NCBI RefSeq assembly: GCF_029227915.1
Contig: NC_079879.1
Location: 25,920,501-25,984,500 of the forward strand
Reading direction: 5' to 3'
DNA from: Hydractinia symbiolongicarpus
Lineage: Eukaryota; Cnidaria; Hydrozoa; Anthoathecata; Hydractiniidae
DNA length: 64,000 nucleotides
A model generated the notes under the pieces. It had not been told where the DNA came from, did no database searches, and saw only the letters and a list, made by a program, of their open reading frames with translations. Position numbers and translations under genes: made by a program. Positions 34,820 to 46,687 of the stretch are shown here, piece by piece. Each line of letters opens with the position of its first letter. The first letter of the stretch is position 1.

Positions 34820-36704
34820 ATGGGAGGTATCAGAGCGAGAAAGACTCGGAGAAGAAATACAATCAAAATACTTAAAGGTACAAGAAAAAGAAAGAAGACC
34901 ATAAACCCTGCTATTGGAGAGTAAGTTTTGCTCTGCTTGTAATTTCGTTACTATTGTTTTAGTGGCAGTCATTGTTGGGTGGTTGTTATGTTTTTTTGTC
35001 GTGGTTGTTATTGTTGTGGTTGAAGCTTGTATATTGTTGTGGTGGTGGTTGTTGTTGTCGTTGTTGTTTGTATTGTTCTGGTGGTGGTTGCTTTTGTAGT
35101 GATGGTTCTTATTGGTATGGTGGTGTTTGTTGTTGTTGTGGTTGTTGTTATTGCGGTGGTGATGGTTGTTATTGCGGTGGTGATGGTTGTTATTGTTGTG
35201 GTGGTTGTTCTTATTGTCGTGGTGATGGTTGTTATTGTTGTGGTGGTTGTTCTTATTGTCGTGGTGATGGTTCTTATTGTTGTGGTGATGATTCTTATTG
35301 TTGTGGTGATGGTTCTTATTGTTGTGGTGATGGTTCTTACTGTTGTGGTAATGGTTCTTATTGTTGTGGTGATGGTTCTTTTTGTTGTGGTGGTTGTTCT
35401 TATTGTTGTGGTAATGGTTCTTATTGTTGTGGTTATGTTTCTTATTGTTGTGGTGGTTCTTATTGTTGTGGTAATGGTTCTTATTGTTGTGGTGGTTGTT
35501 CTTATTGTTGTGGTGGTTGTTCTTATTGTTGTGGTGGTTGTTCTTATTGTTGTGGTTATTTTTGCTGTTATTATTGTTGTTGTGGTCGTTGATATAGCTC
35601 TTTTAATAGCACTGTTGTGATTGTTGTTGCGGTTTTATTATCGCTGTTGATTTTTATTTCTTTAGTGCTGATTTAAAGAAACATTGGGACAATACGAAGA
35701 CTTTGCAGCAGAATTTAAAAGGTCTTGGCTTGGCTTACGATTCAAATGAAGTTTTAAAAATCCCAAAAAATAAAAAGATTACTAGAAAAGATGTATGTCT
35801 TTGTTTACCCGCCTGTTTGTCTGTTTGTTAATTTGTTTCTTGTCTTCTGAGTGCGTGCTTGTTGTTTGATTTGTATTTGTGTATGCTTGTGTTGTTTAGA
35901 TTCTGAAGGAAGATAGAGAAGGCGCAAGCATGGAAGTTGAGAAACCAATCATCGTAAACACGGCTGTCATTGAAGGTACATTCCACATTTAATTCCTAGA
36001 TGGATTGTTTCTTCTAGAGTAACACATCCAATGTCCACCTTTCTGTGAATGGTAATAATTAGACTTGTTTCGTTTATAAAAAAAACTTTTGTTTTTTTCA
36101 GCATTTGAAAAAAAGGCTGCGAATGGAAAAAAATTGGAACGACACATTTCTCCAGGAGAGGCGAAGTTTTTATTGGAATTGATGAAAGCACATGGTAGTA
36201 ACTATAAGGTATGTTTTTAAATATGATGAAGTGAGCGCATGTGACATTCTATTTTACTTTCACTTTTCACTGACGTGTGTCAATACCATCAAATGTAACT
36301 CTCCCTTTTTGGTTTTAAGGATGCTTTATATTCTCCATTTTGGTAAAAACTAACACGGTCTTTAACTAAAATTGTTCTAAAAGTGAAAATTGCTCTGTTT
36401 TCAAGAATAATTAGCTCGGCAGACAAGAAACTAAGTCAAATATGATGACGCACCTATTTTCACTCCAAATCCTGCTAAGGATTAATTATGCTAATAATCC
36501 GTGTTTACAATTGCTTTTCACTTTTAATTTTTTTTGCGTGATTTTTTTTGGCAGGCGATGTCCAAAGACAAACGCAACACGTATCAACACACGCCCAAAC
36601 AACTACGGCGCAAATGTGAAGGACTTCTAAATTCATCATTATTACCGAAATATCAAGAATTGTTCCCAGACTTGCAACCTGAAGAAACAATGGATACGTT
36701 ATAA
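34820..36704 (+). CDS. NOP16: Nucleolar protein 16
   Basis: Five coding exons: 34820-34920, 35666-35792, 35900-35975, 36102-36208 and 36555-36704, giving 186 residues (about 178 in human). A basic N-terminus (MGGIRARKTRRRN) is followed by HWDNTKTLQQNLKGLGLAYD, then an acidic middle, LSPGEAKF-like helix with MKAHGSNYK, and MSKDKRNTYQHTPKQLRRK near the end. These are the conserved blocks of NOP16, a factor of early 60S pre-ribosomes. Intron 1 holds a long 21-bp minisatellite. It appears intact. Confidence 0.9.
35100..35590. repeat. 21-bp TTCTTATTGTTGTGGTGATGG minisatellite
   Basis: More than twenty variants of a G/T-rich unit of 18-21 bp fill much of NOP16 intron 1. Unit length is mostly a multiple of three, so long open frames cross it (Cys/Tyr/Gly-rich or Val/Ile-rich), but these are repeat artefacts. 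Confidence 0.9.
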
Positions 36705-37690
36705 AAAAACACTGATATTTCAGATGAACAAAATGTACAACCGTTATTGGTCAGATGTTAATAGATGCTTTGTGATGTTTAAAAACTGCATGCAGTCAGC
36801 CCTTTGATGAAGTATTGTTTTGAGTCTGTTGAAGTGTTGATTTTTTAACATCTTGTCTTAATTCTTTCGTTTAATAGCCATTAAACGAAAGAATTTTATT
36901 TAAAAATGTTACCTTCAGGAAAGAAATGGTTTGTGAAGAAATAAATGCGGATAAACATTTTTTATTGAAATTAAAGATTGCGAATTAGTAACTAAAATCA
37001 AATAGCTATTGATTTGCTTTTATCTGATGTCTGAAGTTAAATTTATAGAAAATTTCAATCAAAAACGAGATTAACATAAATTAAAATGCAAAATATAGGA
37101 TTGTGAACGTCGGAAATTTAAGACTTTAGGTTTGCAGATACAAGGTACAATCATTTATTCCGCATTCATTTCTTGATGTTAAGTCATTCCAGAGTGTCTC
37201 CAAAAAAGAAGATAGTAGTGCCGCAGGAACCGTGGTGAAGGCGGTGGATGCCCCCAATCATTTTGTAAAAAAAAGATTGTTTTCTCCTCACTCTAACCCA
37301 TAACAGTAAAGAGTGAGTGTGTTAATAAAGATAAATTTGAATAAGAAAACAAGATATATTCCTACTGCACTGGGATTTAAACCATAAAATATTTCCACGA
37401 TAGTCGTCTGTTATCGCTTCAAATTTTATTGACGACAAAAAGAATGCCCGTAGAAAAACTTGATCTTTGATACGAAAAATTGCTGGTTTGGAAATATCGT
37501 TTAAGGTAGCGGATACTGAAACGACGTTTTGCCGTAAAAGTTTTATTTTTACGCGCAGGGCCATTTTTGGAAAAAATCGTAATTTATCTTTCTTAATTTT
37601 ACTCGCGTGTCCAACATCTTTTGTATTTTATTTCTCTCTAATGATTAATGCGCAGCCTATAAAAAACATAAAAACTAATTATTGGGAATA
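36705..37690. other. 3' flank of NOP16; no gene
   Basis: Includes a perfect inverted repeat at 36860-36895 (16-bp arms AATTCTTTCGTTTAAT, 4-nt loop) about 155 bp after the NOP16 stop. No coding frame is supported. Confidence 0.55.
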
Positions 37691-37965
37691 CAGTTCAACT
37701 CATGTAATTCGGATCTCCAAGGGGATTCAAAATTTGTTCGAATTACATGAGTTACGAATTATAGCAGTTTGACTCTTTTCAGCCGAATTTTTGTGGGGAA
37801 GTGTTAACGGGCGCTAATAATAATCAATGTTGTAACATCCTATGGAATAAAAGGGCGCGTAGTATTTGAGAAATAAGTTGCTATTTTCATGTAAAACAAC
37901 TGTTACAAATTTTAATTATCAATTTTTCTCAATAAAGTCCATGATTTTGCTCTGTTTTCTATTAA

Positions 37966-38178
37966 AGGGGCTACGGAACGGCTGTTGGTTTTCGACTTTA
38001 GTGACTTACACGAAAGTCGAGCTACAGACGGCGAAAAACATATTATTCTCGCTGGTTCAATATTGAACCAGCGAGCAAAATGCGCTGGTCTGTTCATTGC
38101 GCAAAACGCGTTTGCCGGATTTTTAATATGTGAGCGGGATATACGGATTGTGAGCATTTTAACCGGTTCGTAGCCCCT
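37966..38178. mobile_element. 213-bp MITE with TTAA flanks, nested
   Basis: Terminal inverted repeat AGGGGCTACGGAACGG versus AGGGGCTACGAACCGG, flanked on both sides by TTAA (37962-37965 and 38179-38182), the target typical of piggyBac and Kolobok transposons. A perfect 28-bp palindrome (CTCGCTGGTTCAAT plus complement) lies inside at 38048-38075. No coding capacity. Confidence 0.65.
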
Positions 38179-38340
38179 TTAATCAATTATCTATGTTCGA
38201 ATTTCACGAGAAAGTTCGATTATTGGAAAAGTTCGAATTTCATTGAAACGGTCGATTGTTGAAAAATTTGAGTTTTGAAACTTTGAACGTATGAAAAATT
38301 TTAAAATTCGAATTACGTGATCAATATTTGCCCACGGGAC

Positions 38341-38590
38341 CAAGAAAACTCGTCGATTTAGATGATATTTCGAATTACATGAGTTCGAATAATGGGAGTT
38401 TTCTTATAAGAGAATTTTAGAGTAAACTCGAACGGGACCGGAGAACTCGTTCGATTTATATGATATTTCGAATTACATGAGTTCGAATAATGGGAGTTTT
38501 CTTATAAGAGAATTTTAGAGTAAACTCGAACGGGACCGGAGAACTCGTTCGATTTATATGATTATTCGAATTACATGAGTTCGAATTATA
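38341..38590. repeat. 98-bp tandem repeat
   Basis: CGAATTACATGAGTTCGAAT starts at 38371, 38469 and 38567, a period of 98 bp, with nearly identical units. It is part of the TA-flanked element. Confidence 0.9.
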
Positions 38591-38602
38591 GGAGTTCAAC
38601 TG

Positions 38603-40290
38603 TACTTGTAAAATATTTTATGGAGTAATACGAGACTAAAATTAAAGAGAAGAAAAAGGAACAGGAGAAGAAGATTAAAAAGAAGAAGAAGAAATAGCTA
38701 GCTTTTTTTTCTTCTTTTTATTCATACGTATCTTGCTTTTACATAATATTCTTTTTATTCGCACATGTTAATTTATTAACGCGCATTCAAGCTCTATAAT
38801 TTTTATAATTTATTTTCTTTCAATTTTCTACCCGTGACGGTCAAAATAATTACTTTTACCTGCATCTAGAATGACCCAAATTTTTGCCGTTTTGATTGAT
38901 TTGATAGCAGCAAAAATACCATTGTTAAACGCTCCGAAATAACGGCTCAGAGGACAAGAGACGAGAATGGTAGCTAATTTCACGCCACATTGGCGTAAGA
39001 AAATCGAGAAGAAAGCGTTGTGAACATGCGCATTAATAATTTCTATTCTTCCTTCTGAGTTTATTTTCTTTTTCGGCTTGTTTGAAGAGTGAATGATTAA
39101 TTCACTTTGATCGAAATTGTTTAATTTTGCAAATTCCCCTAAAACTACGCTCTTTTCACAATCTCAGGTAGTAACAGATAAAATTCAATACACGACAACT
39201 GATGTTCCTTTTTCTCGTTTGTTGTCGTGGAAAAAAATGCCGTTGCCAATTGTTGACTATTTTATTCTCGCTTATCCCGCTTGAATAAAATAACCAACCT
39301 TTCCTAATTATTCGCGATGGCAAACTCTATAAAGAGAGAAGAGGGGGAGGGGTGTAATTACAGTACCGGTATCAAAGGAGAGGGCAAGAATCCGTCGCCT
39401 TGATTTTGTTAAATATGCAAAAAAAATACTTGACGATCAATTAACCCTTCCCATCCTTTTATTGGGGGGTAGGCGAAAAAATTGAATTTGCAAAACAAAA
39501 GTAAAAAAGCTGCCACCTATAAAAGAATGTTATTCATAAGGTGTCGGTTCACAAAATTTCTTTGGCCAGCAGATGCTGCAATGAGTTCGTTGCCTCAAAA
39601 AAAACTAGAAAAAAAAAGTTTCAAATAGGAAGCCTTGAGGTCCTGAATCCAAAATAGCTTTTCTAACCATTATTATTTCGAAGTGTTCTGTTTGTTCTCA
39701 GCGTAGTACAGCTGTGAGACTCCTCAACCTCTTTCCCAGGGCAACTTGTATCTCTTTTGACTTCTGACATCGCTGTCCCGATATGCTCTGGGGACGAGGT
39801 TCACGTCTTTGCTTTTCTAAAAAATAGACTGCAGTATCTAAGAGTAGGCGGATAGTGGTGCAAATTATTCTACGATGTTGATATTTTAAAATTTCACAAG
39901 CATGGCCAAAATTATGCAAAATCGTATAGTAATAAATGCAGACGTAGCGAAATATAAAAAAGATGATGTAAAACAAATAAAGAAATACGTTGTAGTTCTG
40001 GATGCTTCCCCGACACAATAGCATTAGCTCACCTAGTAATTATATTCGTGTTGTAAACAATGCTTTTTCAAAAGTAACAGAGACAACGGTTAATAAAAGC
40101 CATGGCCGTAAATATCACAACAAACTTCTAGATAATTCGGATCATGTTCTGATGCACAATTTTAACTTTTTCAGCAAAATCTTTTAATGACAAAGCATAT
40201 TTTTTCTCTCTTAAATATAAGATTGCAGCAGTTGTAGCAACATTCAACAAATTTTTTTTATCGAGGACGTGAAAAATTAAAGGAAAGAAA
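38603..40290. other. Intergenic; no gene supported
   Basis: The 5' flank of the p62 gene. A minus-strand frame at 39698-40024 is lysine/arginine-rich at one end and hydrophobic at the other with no motif; I do not count it as a gene. No clear repeat. Confidence 0.45.
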
Positions 40291-43128
40291 ATGGCTCTTT
40301 TATCTGTAAAAGTTTTTTACGTAGAGAATAAGTCAACGAAAGAAATTCGAAAGTTCAGTGTTGATGGAGACGTTTATGAGAATTTTGAATATCTTATGGC
40401 AAAAATTCGACAAGTATTTCCTGATTTACTGAGAAAAGACTTAGAATTATTCTGGAAAGGTAAGACGTTATGCTATCTGTTTGAGGGAGGGAATGTTTAA
40501 ATAAGCAAGGCAAATTTTAGTGGACCTGCTGCTTCATATCTTTTTCAGACGAGTGTTTTCTCGATTTTTGTTTTTCTTGCAAGGGTAGTAGAACCTCACC
40601 AGATTTTATTTTGATAGATGGACTAATTTACATTAAGCATATCTTTGCTACTTTTTTTCAGTCTAAAACCTAACCAGTGAATCATTCCAGGTCCCCAACA
40701 GTTGTGGCTATTTGTGACACATGTTAGGTTTTAATTATTTTTTTTCAATTATTCAATTTTTTAAAATAAGCCACAACAGGACGTTTTAACCCAGAGCGAA
40801 AAAAAGTGACGAAATTCTACCGTACTCTAGCTAGCATAAAAATAGGGAATAAAAGCTAGTTAACGCAAAAAGCTCATCTGTATTATTATATGCATAAAAC
40901 ATGCCAATTTGATCCACAAAGGCGGTAAATGGCACAAAATAATTATATATACCATTTTGTTATTTAGCTGCAAAAGTAATGAAAGCTAATTAAAATTAGA
41001 CAATCTGGAAATATGCATATTTTTTACAAAACCTTATTTTTACAAAACCTTACCCCAAACCCCAATTTGAAAATGTTGTTTGTGGATCCTGAGGGTCTCC
41101 GACAGTGAGAAAGAGGAAATGCTTTTTAGAACACAAATTTGTGCTTCATGCATCCCAATATATATACTAAGTGTAATATAGCAAGTAAAGGAATCAATTT
41201 GTAAATTTAAATCTCAAAAATAAACTTCCTATTTTTTGTTTTATGTTTTAGTTTTTTGTATGTTTATAATTTTTTATTATTATATATACATTCAGATGAT
41301 GAAGAAGACTATATCTCTATTTCTTCAAATGAGGAGTTAATACAAGCCATTCATGCTCTACCTGAAAGGGCATCTTGCCTGAAGCTCTTTGTCAAAGGTA
41401 TAAATACTTGATATTTCGTACATTTTTCTTGGTTAAATGCTTTTTCCCACCTCAGAGCAGAAATATTTGTACATATAGTTGCCAAGTTTAGAGTAAGTAA
41501 TAGAGAGGAACATAGAGTAAATAAGACAATCATTCTTCCTCTAATATCTTCAATGCCACCAACAATAAGTAATATTGTAAATGAATATACATGATACCCT
41601 CTTTTTGTAAGATTAATGAAATTTTTCTTAATTCTGAAGAAGAAACACAAATAGTGATTGTAAAAATCTTTTCCTACATTAATTTTTTTAATCATTTAAT
41701 TTTTTTTCTTTTATAGTAAAGCAACTTGACCAAGAAAAAACAAATATAAATGAAAAACACCCTGGTGTAGTATGTGACGAATGTAATTTAGAAATTAAGG
41801 GCATTAGATACAAATGCTTAGCTTGTTTTGATTATGACATTTGCTCTTCCTGTGAAGCTAAAGGTCTACATCCTGATGAGCACGAATTGTTATGCATAAA
41901 GAAGCCAAGGTCATCTTCATCCTACTTTGTTATGAGACCTGGTTTTCCAGGAGGTGCATTCAGAGGCAGAGGTGGACCTGGTGGCTGTAGGGGAGGACCA
42001 TTTGGTCAACAAGGAGGAGCTTTCAAGGGGCGAGGAGGTGCTTTTGGTGGACGAGGTGGGCCATTTTGTGGACGAGGAGGGCCATTTGGCGGACAAGGAA
42101 GGCCAAGTGGCAGATGTGGAGGATCATGTGGCAGGCAAGGGGGAGCTTGTAATGGAAAACGACCATTTGGTGGGGAAGGAAAACCGTGGTTTGGACATGG
42201 ACACTGGGGTTGCCATGGAATGGGTATGTTTGGTAATGGTGCAGATGGGCACTGCTTTGAAAGTGCTGATTCAAATGAAAATAAAGATTCATTTAAAGGT
42301 AATCCTTGTTGGGGACCAGACTGCAAAAGTCAGTTTGAGGAAATACTTAAAAATTTGGCTACCATGTTTGGTTTTGATCCAGAAGTTGCATTCAGTCAGT
42401 TTAACTCCATCTTTAAAAACTGTGAAGAGGAACATGACAATGAAAAAGGAAATGATGAATCTCAACAGCAATTTGAGAAGGTCCTTGCTCACATTGCCCA
42501 AAGTTTTGGATTAGACGTTGAAGTTTTAAAGCAAACAGCACAATCAATGTTGTCAAATTGGTTTCCAGTGCAAGAAAACAATGAATGTCCACAGAATGAT
42601 GACAACAAAGAAACAAATAGTGGCGAAGAAAAGAAAACAGAAGAGACATCTGGCAATGAAGACGTGATGGAGACGGAAGTGGAACACACAACTGAGGAGG
42701 CCAGTGGTGATGCCGAATCTCAGGAAATGGTTAGTAGGCTTAATATATATCCCTCTTTTATTTTGGGACACAACAATGTAGAAGAAAGACGCGTCTACAG
42801 TACTTTTATGTGTAACTATTTTTTACACATAGATACTTTTCAGTAACTAATTTTAAATTTGACAATTAACTTATTGCATTTTTATGTACAGCCCTTACCA
42901 CAAAAGTCTGAAGACTTTATTGTCGTGGAAAGTAAGCCAGCTAAGGAAAACAAGCCAGCTGAGGGAAGCTTAACAGAAAATCAAAAGTACGAACTGAGAC
43001 TGGGAAAAGCAATTCGTCAAATGGAAGCCATGGGGTTTGACAATGATGGTGGATGGTTACGTCAGCTGTTGGTTTCTAAGGATCTCAGCATCGGAAGAGT
43101 TCTGGATGCTTTAAATCCATCTATGTAA
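40291..43128 (+). CDS. SQSTM1: Sequestosome-1/p62-like selective autophagy receptor
   Basis: Four coding exons: 40291-40459, 41296-41397, 41717-42729 and 42892-43128, giving 506 residues. A PB1 domain at about 4-90 has a basic front (KSTKEIRKF) and the acidic OPCA-type loop WKDDEEDYISI. A ZZ zinc finger at 107-150 has C110/C113, C124/C127, C133/C136, H142 and H146. A Gly-rich tract with RGG/GGRGG motifs at about 164-270 follows. Two related helical segments lie at 297-324 and 343-370, then an acidic linker, a candidate LC3-interacting motif EDFIVV (435-440), and a C-terminal UBA at about 466-503 (MGF at 475-477). In p62, PB1 polymerises, ZZ binds N-degrons, UBA binds ubiquitin and LIR binds Atg8. 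The Gly/Arg tract replaces the usual middle region and is unusual. No Keap1 motif of the DPSTGE type is seen. Confidence 0.88.
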
Positions 43129-43432
43129 ACACGGAGCCAGCTAAATATAAACAAAATGCAATGATTTAGCCTTATTTAAAAGTTTTACTATTTTTAATGT
43201 TTAAATATTGATGTGCTTTTCGATTCCCGTGCTTTTTTTTTTTTTTGAGTGATTGAGTTGTTGTTTTTTTATCTTGTCTCTTTTTAATACAGTATAATAC
43301 AGTATAAAATATGAGGGTTATAATGTTCAAGGGTTTTTCCTGCCTAAAAAGTATGCCATTGCCATAAATAGTAGAGCAATTGTCATTTATTGTTGGTGTA
43401 GTGTGTTTTGTAACGATATATATGTTACGTAG

Positions 43433-43467
<35 letters not shown>

Positions 43468-43584
43468 AAAATATGAAAAATGTAAAAAAATTACGTATAC
43501 AGTAGTACTGTAAATCATTTATTTGAAAATAAAATTTCTTGTACTTTATTTTAGTTTCTTTATCTTACCCTCCCAATCCCCTGT
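43129..43584. other. 3' flank of p62 gene with poly(A) tract
   Basis: A run of 29 A residues at 43435-43463. It may be a retroposed tail or a simple repeat. No gene. Confidence 0.6.
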
Positions 43585-43900
43585 CAGTGAGGAAAGAAAC
43601 AAGCGACAGACTGTATCCATTTTCTTTCACTTGACTGTGCGGTTAATTTCTTCAAATAATTTACAATGGTTGCAACAGGCGGCTCAGTCTTTCGACCTCA
43701 TCCAAAACTGGCAAAATAGGAGAAATACTGATGGACCTGTCAAAAGCTTATACGAATGTTTTCCTCACGACTTTCTGATAGCAAAACTAGCCGCTTACGG
43801 AATGGGATATCACAGCGCACAGTTTTTAAACATGCACCGCGCATCACAAGGCTCAATCGAGTGTTATAAGCTAAGCTGCACGTTTGAAACATGCAGTATA
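43585..43900 (+). pseudogene. LINE reverse transcriptase fragment 1
   Basis: The frame reads LIQNWQNRRNTDGPVKSL, then YECFPHDFLIAKLAAYGMGY. This follows the palm motif of LINE reverse transcriptases (..DLSKAFDCLPHDLLIAKL..AYG). The usual catalytic Asp region is degraded and the rest of the enzyme is missing. It shares the motif with the second fragment (45180-45260), so two related copies are present. Confidence 0.6.
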
Positions 43901-44730
43901 ATTTCAGAATTTTTACAAATTTCACTATACTTTTATTATCTGTTTTCTGTTACGGTAAGATGTGCAAAGTTTTATTTTCGTTACTAAAACAATAGCTGAT
44001 TAAAAAAATCGATATATAACAGCAGACTTTGGCTGCGTGTATAATTGCCATTACAAAAGCCTAAGATAAGTATCCGGTCACAATGACGATACAGCAAACA
44101 TGCCCCGAGTAATATATCTGTCGTTTTTTTAACCGATAAATTTGAAAATTGGCGTCAAAATACACTTTTAACAAGTCTTGCAATGGATCAAGGTTGACAA
44201 AAATTAGTGCAAAAGGACACCCTCGCCCTAAGATCTCTTATCCACTAAGCCATTTATTAGAAGGGTAAAATGCCCTTGAAACTAGGTTGACAAAAGGCAT
44301 GAGAATTCTGTAAAATAATGCTTATCTTTTCTTTGCATGCGAAATGTGCTATTCACGCATAAACAATTTTCAATGTTCAGTTTTATGCTGAACAAGAGGC
44401 TGCGTAAACTTCCTCCCCATTAAAAAGGTGCAGCTATAATACATTGACAATGGTGGTACTGAATTCTGTTAATTAATATTAGAACAAACCAAAATGGTAG
44501 ATGCTGCTGGGGCTTTGATTACTTAGTCAGTTACAAAACCTTAATTCAAGGCTAAGTTTGCATAAAATAATTTTTTGAGGAAATTATTAGTTATAATGAT
44601 TTACTAACAAGACATACCACCTCATTCATTGAACATAATTAAATGGAACCGTGGGCTTTCTCCTTGCACCAATGGTGCAATTATTAGTGCCATTAGTAAA
44701 TTTTTAGATCATCACAGTATTGTCACAATT

Positions 44731-46150
44731 TAAGAAGAAATTAATGTGACTAGTTTCTTTGAATTTAGTTATGCAAATTTCACTGATTCATTTCATGATA
44801 TCTTGCATCTTGATGCGTCTAAAAAGACCAGTGACGACATTATCAATGTTCTAAAGATTGCAGTTAGAGAATTTTCATTAGCTCTCACAGATATCTTTAA
44901 TGAAGCGATAGCGAATGGTACATTTCCAGACGAGTTAAAACAGATCGAAGCGATCCCAGTCCCATAAAAAGAAGGATTCGTGGCTATATTCAGGCCTATC
45001 AGTTTTCTTTCATCCGTTTTTAAAAGTGTTTGAAAAGCTTATTTTTAAGCGATTGAGCCAGTTCATAGAGCGTAAACTTTCTAAACTCCTTTGTGGATTT
45101 ATAAAAAGGATATAGTACGCAATACACTTTGTATGACCTCATTTAAACTGGCTAAAGTGCTTAGAAAACTCTGACAAAATAGGAGCAGTACTGATGGACA
45201 AAAGCTTACAAATGTCTGCCTTATGATCTTCTGATACGGAATGCTTACGGAATGAAATATCACAGTTTATAGTTTTTGCTTGGTTATCTTTTAAATGAAT
45301 GCAGAGGGTTTATATCGTTTGTAAGTGATTGGTTTAGCATATTATTAGGTGTTCCTCAAGGCTTCACCCTCAGGGCTTCTATTCACAATCTTTAAACATC
45401 TGTAATTTTGCGGACGATAACACATTTTACGCATGCGATTCAACCATTAAAAACGTTCTTCTTTAGCTAAATTCTGACATTTCTTGTGTTATGAGCTGGT
45501 TTAGAATCATTTCTAAAACCAACTCATAACACAAGATGGTTGTATAACCTGATAAACTTCAGGTAATGTTTTGGGGGATTAGAGATAGTCAAAATATATT
45601 TGTAGATAATGTTTCTATTTTTAGCTCTGCCACTGTCTGCTAGGTATTGAGTATTGATAAAAAGTTGACTTTCCAACCTTAAGTACACGATATTTGTTAG
45701 AGGGCAAATAACAAGATTTAAGCGCTTTACGAATACGACCGTATCTTGATTTAGCTAAAGCTGAATTGATTTACAATTCTTATATTGTTTCATGCTTTAA
45801 CTACTGCCCAGTAAATTTGGATGTTTTGTAGCAGAGGTTAGAGTTTGGCTGTCTACATGAAATTTTCAGCGACTTATGAGGATCTTCTTATTGTTAGTAA
45901 TCAATCAGAAAAACCTGTCTTCTCATGACTAAAGTATTTAAGTACTTAAAGAGGCTCAATCCGGAATTTATGAGGAAATATTTTATAAATAAAAAGATTC
46001 CCTCATGCATTTCGTTTTGATGATCATTTTTCTCTCCCATCAAGACATAATACCGGATTACATGATTTAATATTCAGAGCCTGTCTAGCCTGGAATAATC
46101 TTCCTCGCGCTCTAAAAAGTGCTTTGAGATTTTTAAGTCTGGCATAAACA
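44731..46150 (+). pseudogene. LINE reverse transcriptase remnant 2 (jockey/CR1 type)
   Basis: Reads in several frames with many stops. 44746-44967 gives the start of the RT domain (DDIINVLKIAVREFSLALTD, NEAIANGTFPDELKQIEAIP). Near 45190 there is a decayed PHDLL..AYG block, and at 45407-45418 FADDNTF is catalytic motif C. Near 46080 FRACLAWNNLPRAL is the familiar C-terminal block. No endonuclease domain is seen. It is an old, dead copy. Confidence 0.7.
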
Positions 46151-46687
46151 ATATAGACATCCCCTATCACGAAAATATGGCGTAAGGACTTGGTACTATG
46201 ATCCTGCCTAAAACATTAGACAATAGATATACAGATTATTGAAGTGTTGCTAAATCTACAATCATCAACATTTAAAATTCTAGCTTTGAATGTAATTTTA
46301 ATTTGTATACGGTGAAAAACAACATCAAGCTAGCACAAGGAATACAAAGAAGATGTATAGATTATTTAAGAATCAATATCTTCGCTTCAGAAATTAAAAG
46401 CATTCTCTTGAAACGGTGCGTCCATATGGTTTACATCATTGTTACTGAAGGAATATGGATTTACATAAATTAAATAATTTTTGGATGCTCTATATTTTCG
46501 CTTTTGGCTTTTCTCTTCAAAAACTTCCAACAACAATTGTATATGGCGCACCATTAAACGTTGCACCGTTGCAAATGCAATCACATGGTCCGTAGGGTGG
46601 TTTCATCATTAGTCACCATAATGAGGTACGAAATTTCACTGCAAAACTACTAAATGAGATCTGTCAAGAATTCAGGACAAAATCATC
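46151..46687. other. Left flank of the Polinton
   Basis: No gene or repeat recognised. Ends at the candidate target duplication TCATC (46683-46687). Confidence 0.5.
46683..46687. repeat. Candidate target-site duplication, left (TCATC)
   Basis: Identical to 62300-62304 just outside the right end. Confidence 0.55.

Larger units (their letters stand above)
37691..38602. mobile_element. Non-autonomous Tc1/mariner-pogo-like element
   Basis: Ends CAGTTCAACTC (left) and GAGTTCAACTG (right; inverse complement CAGTTGAACTC), one mismatch in 11, each flanked by TA (37689-37690 and 38603-38604), the target site of the Tc1/mariner superfamily. Inner copies of CGAATTACATGAGTTCGAA extend the symmetry. It has no transposase. 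It contains a 98-bp tandem repeat at its right end and a second inserted element. Confidence 0.6.

Noticed and set aside
34914-35620. Long open frames rich in Cys/Tyr/Gly and in Val/Ile in the same region
   Set aside because: They are translations of a G/T-rich minisatellite of 18-21 bp inside NOP16 intron 1; unit length divisible by three keeps all frames open.
39698-40024. 108-codon minus-strand frame
   Set aside because: No motif; odd mix of hydrophobic and basic segments in AT-rich DNA. Could be a transposon scrap, but I cannot support it.
42006-42326. Minus-strand Pro-rich frame
   Set aside because: Antisense shadow of the Gly-rich tract in the p62-like exon 3.
41954-42514. 186-residue plus-strand frame inside p62 exon 3
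   Set aside because: Out of frame with the ZZ and UBA exons and of repetitive composition; it is the shifted reading of the Gly-rich repeats.
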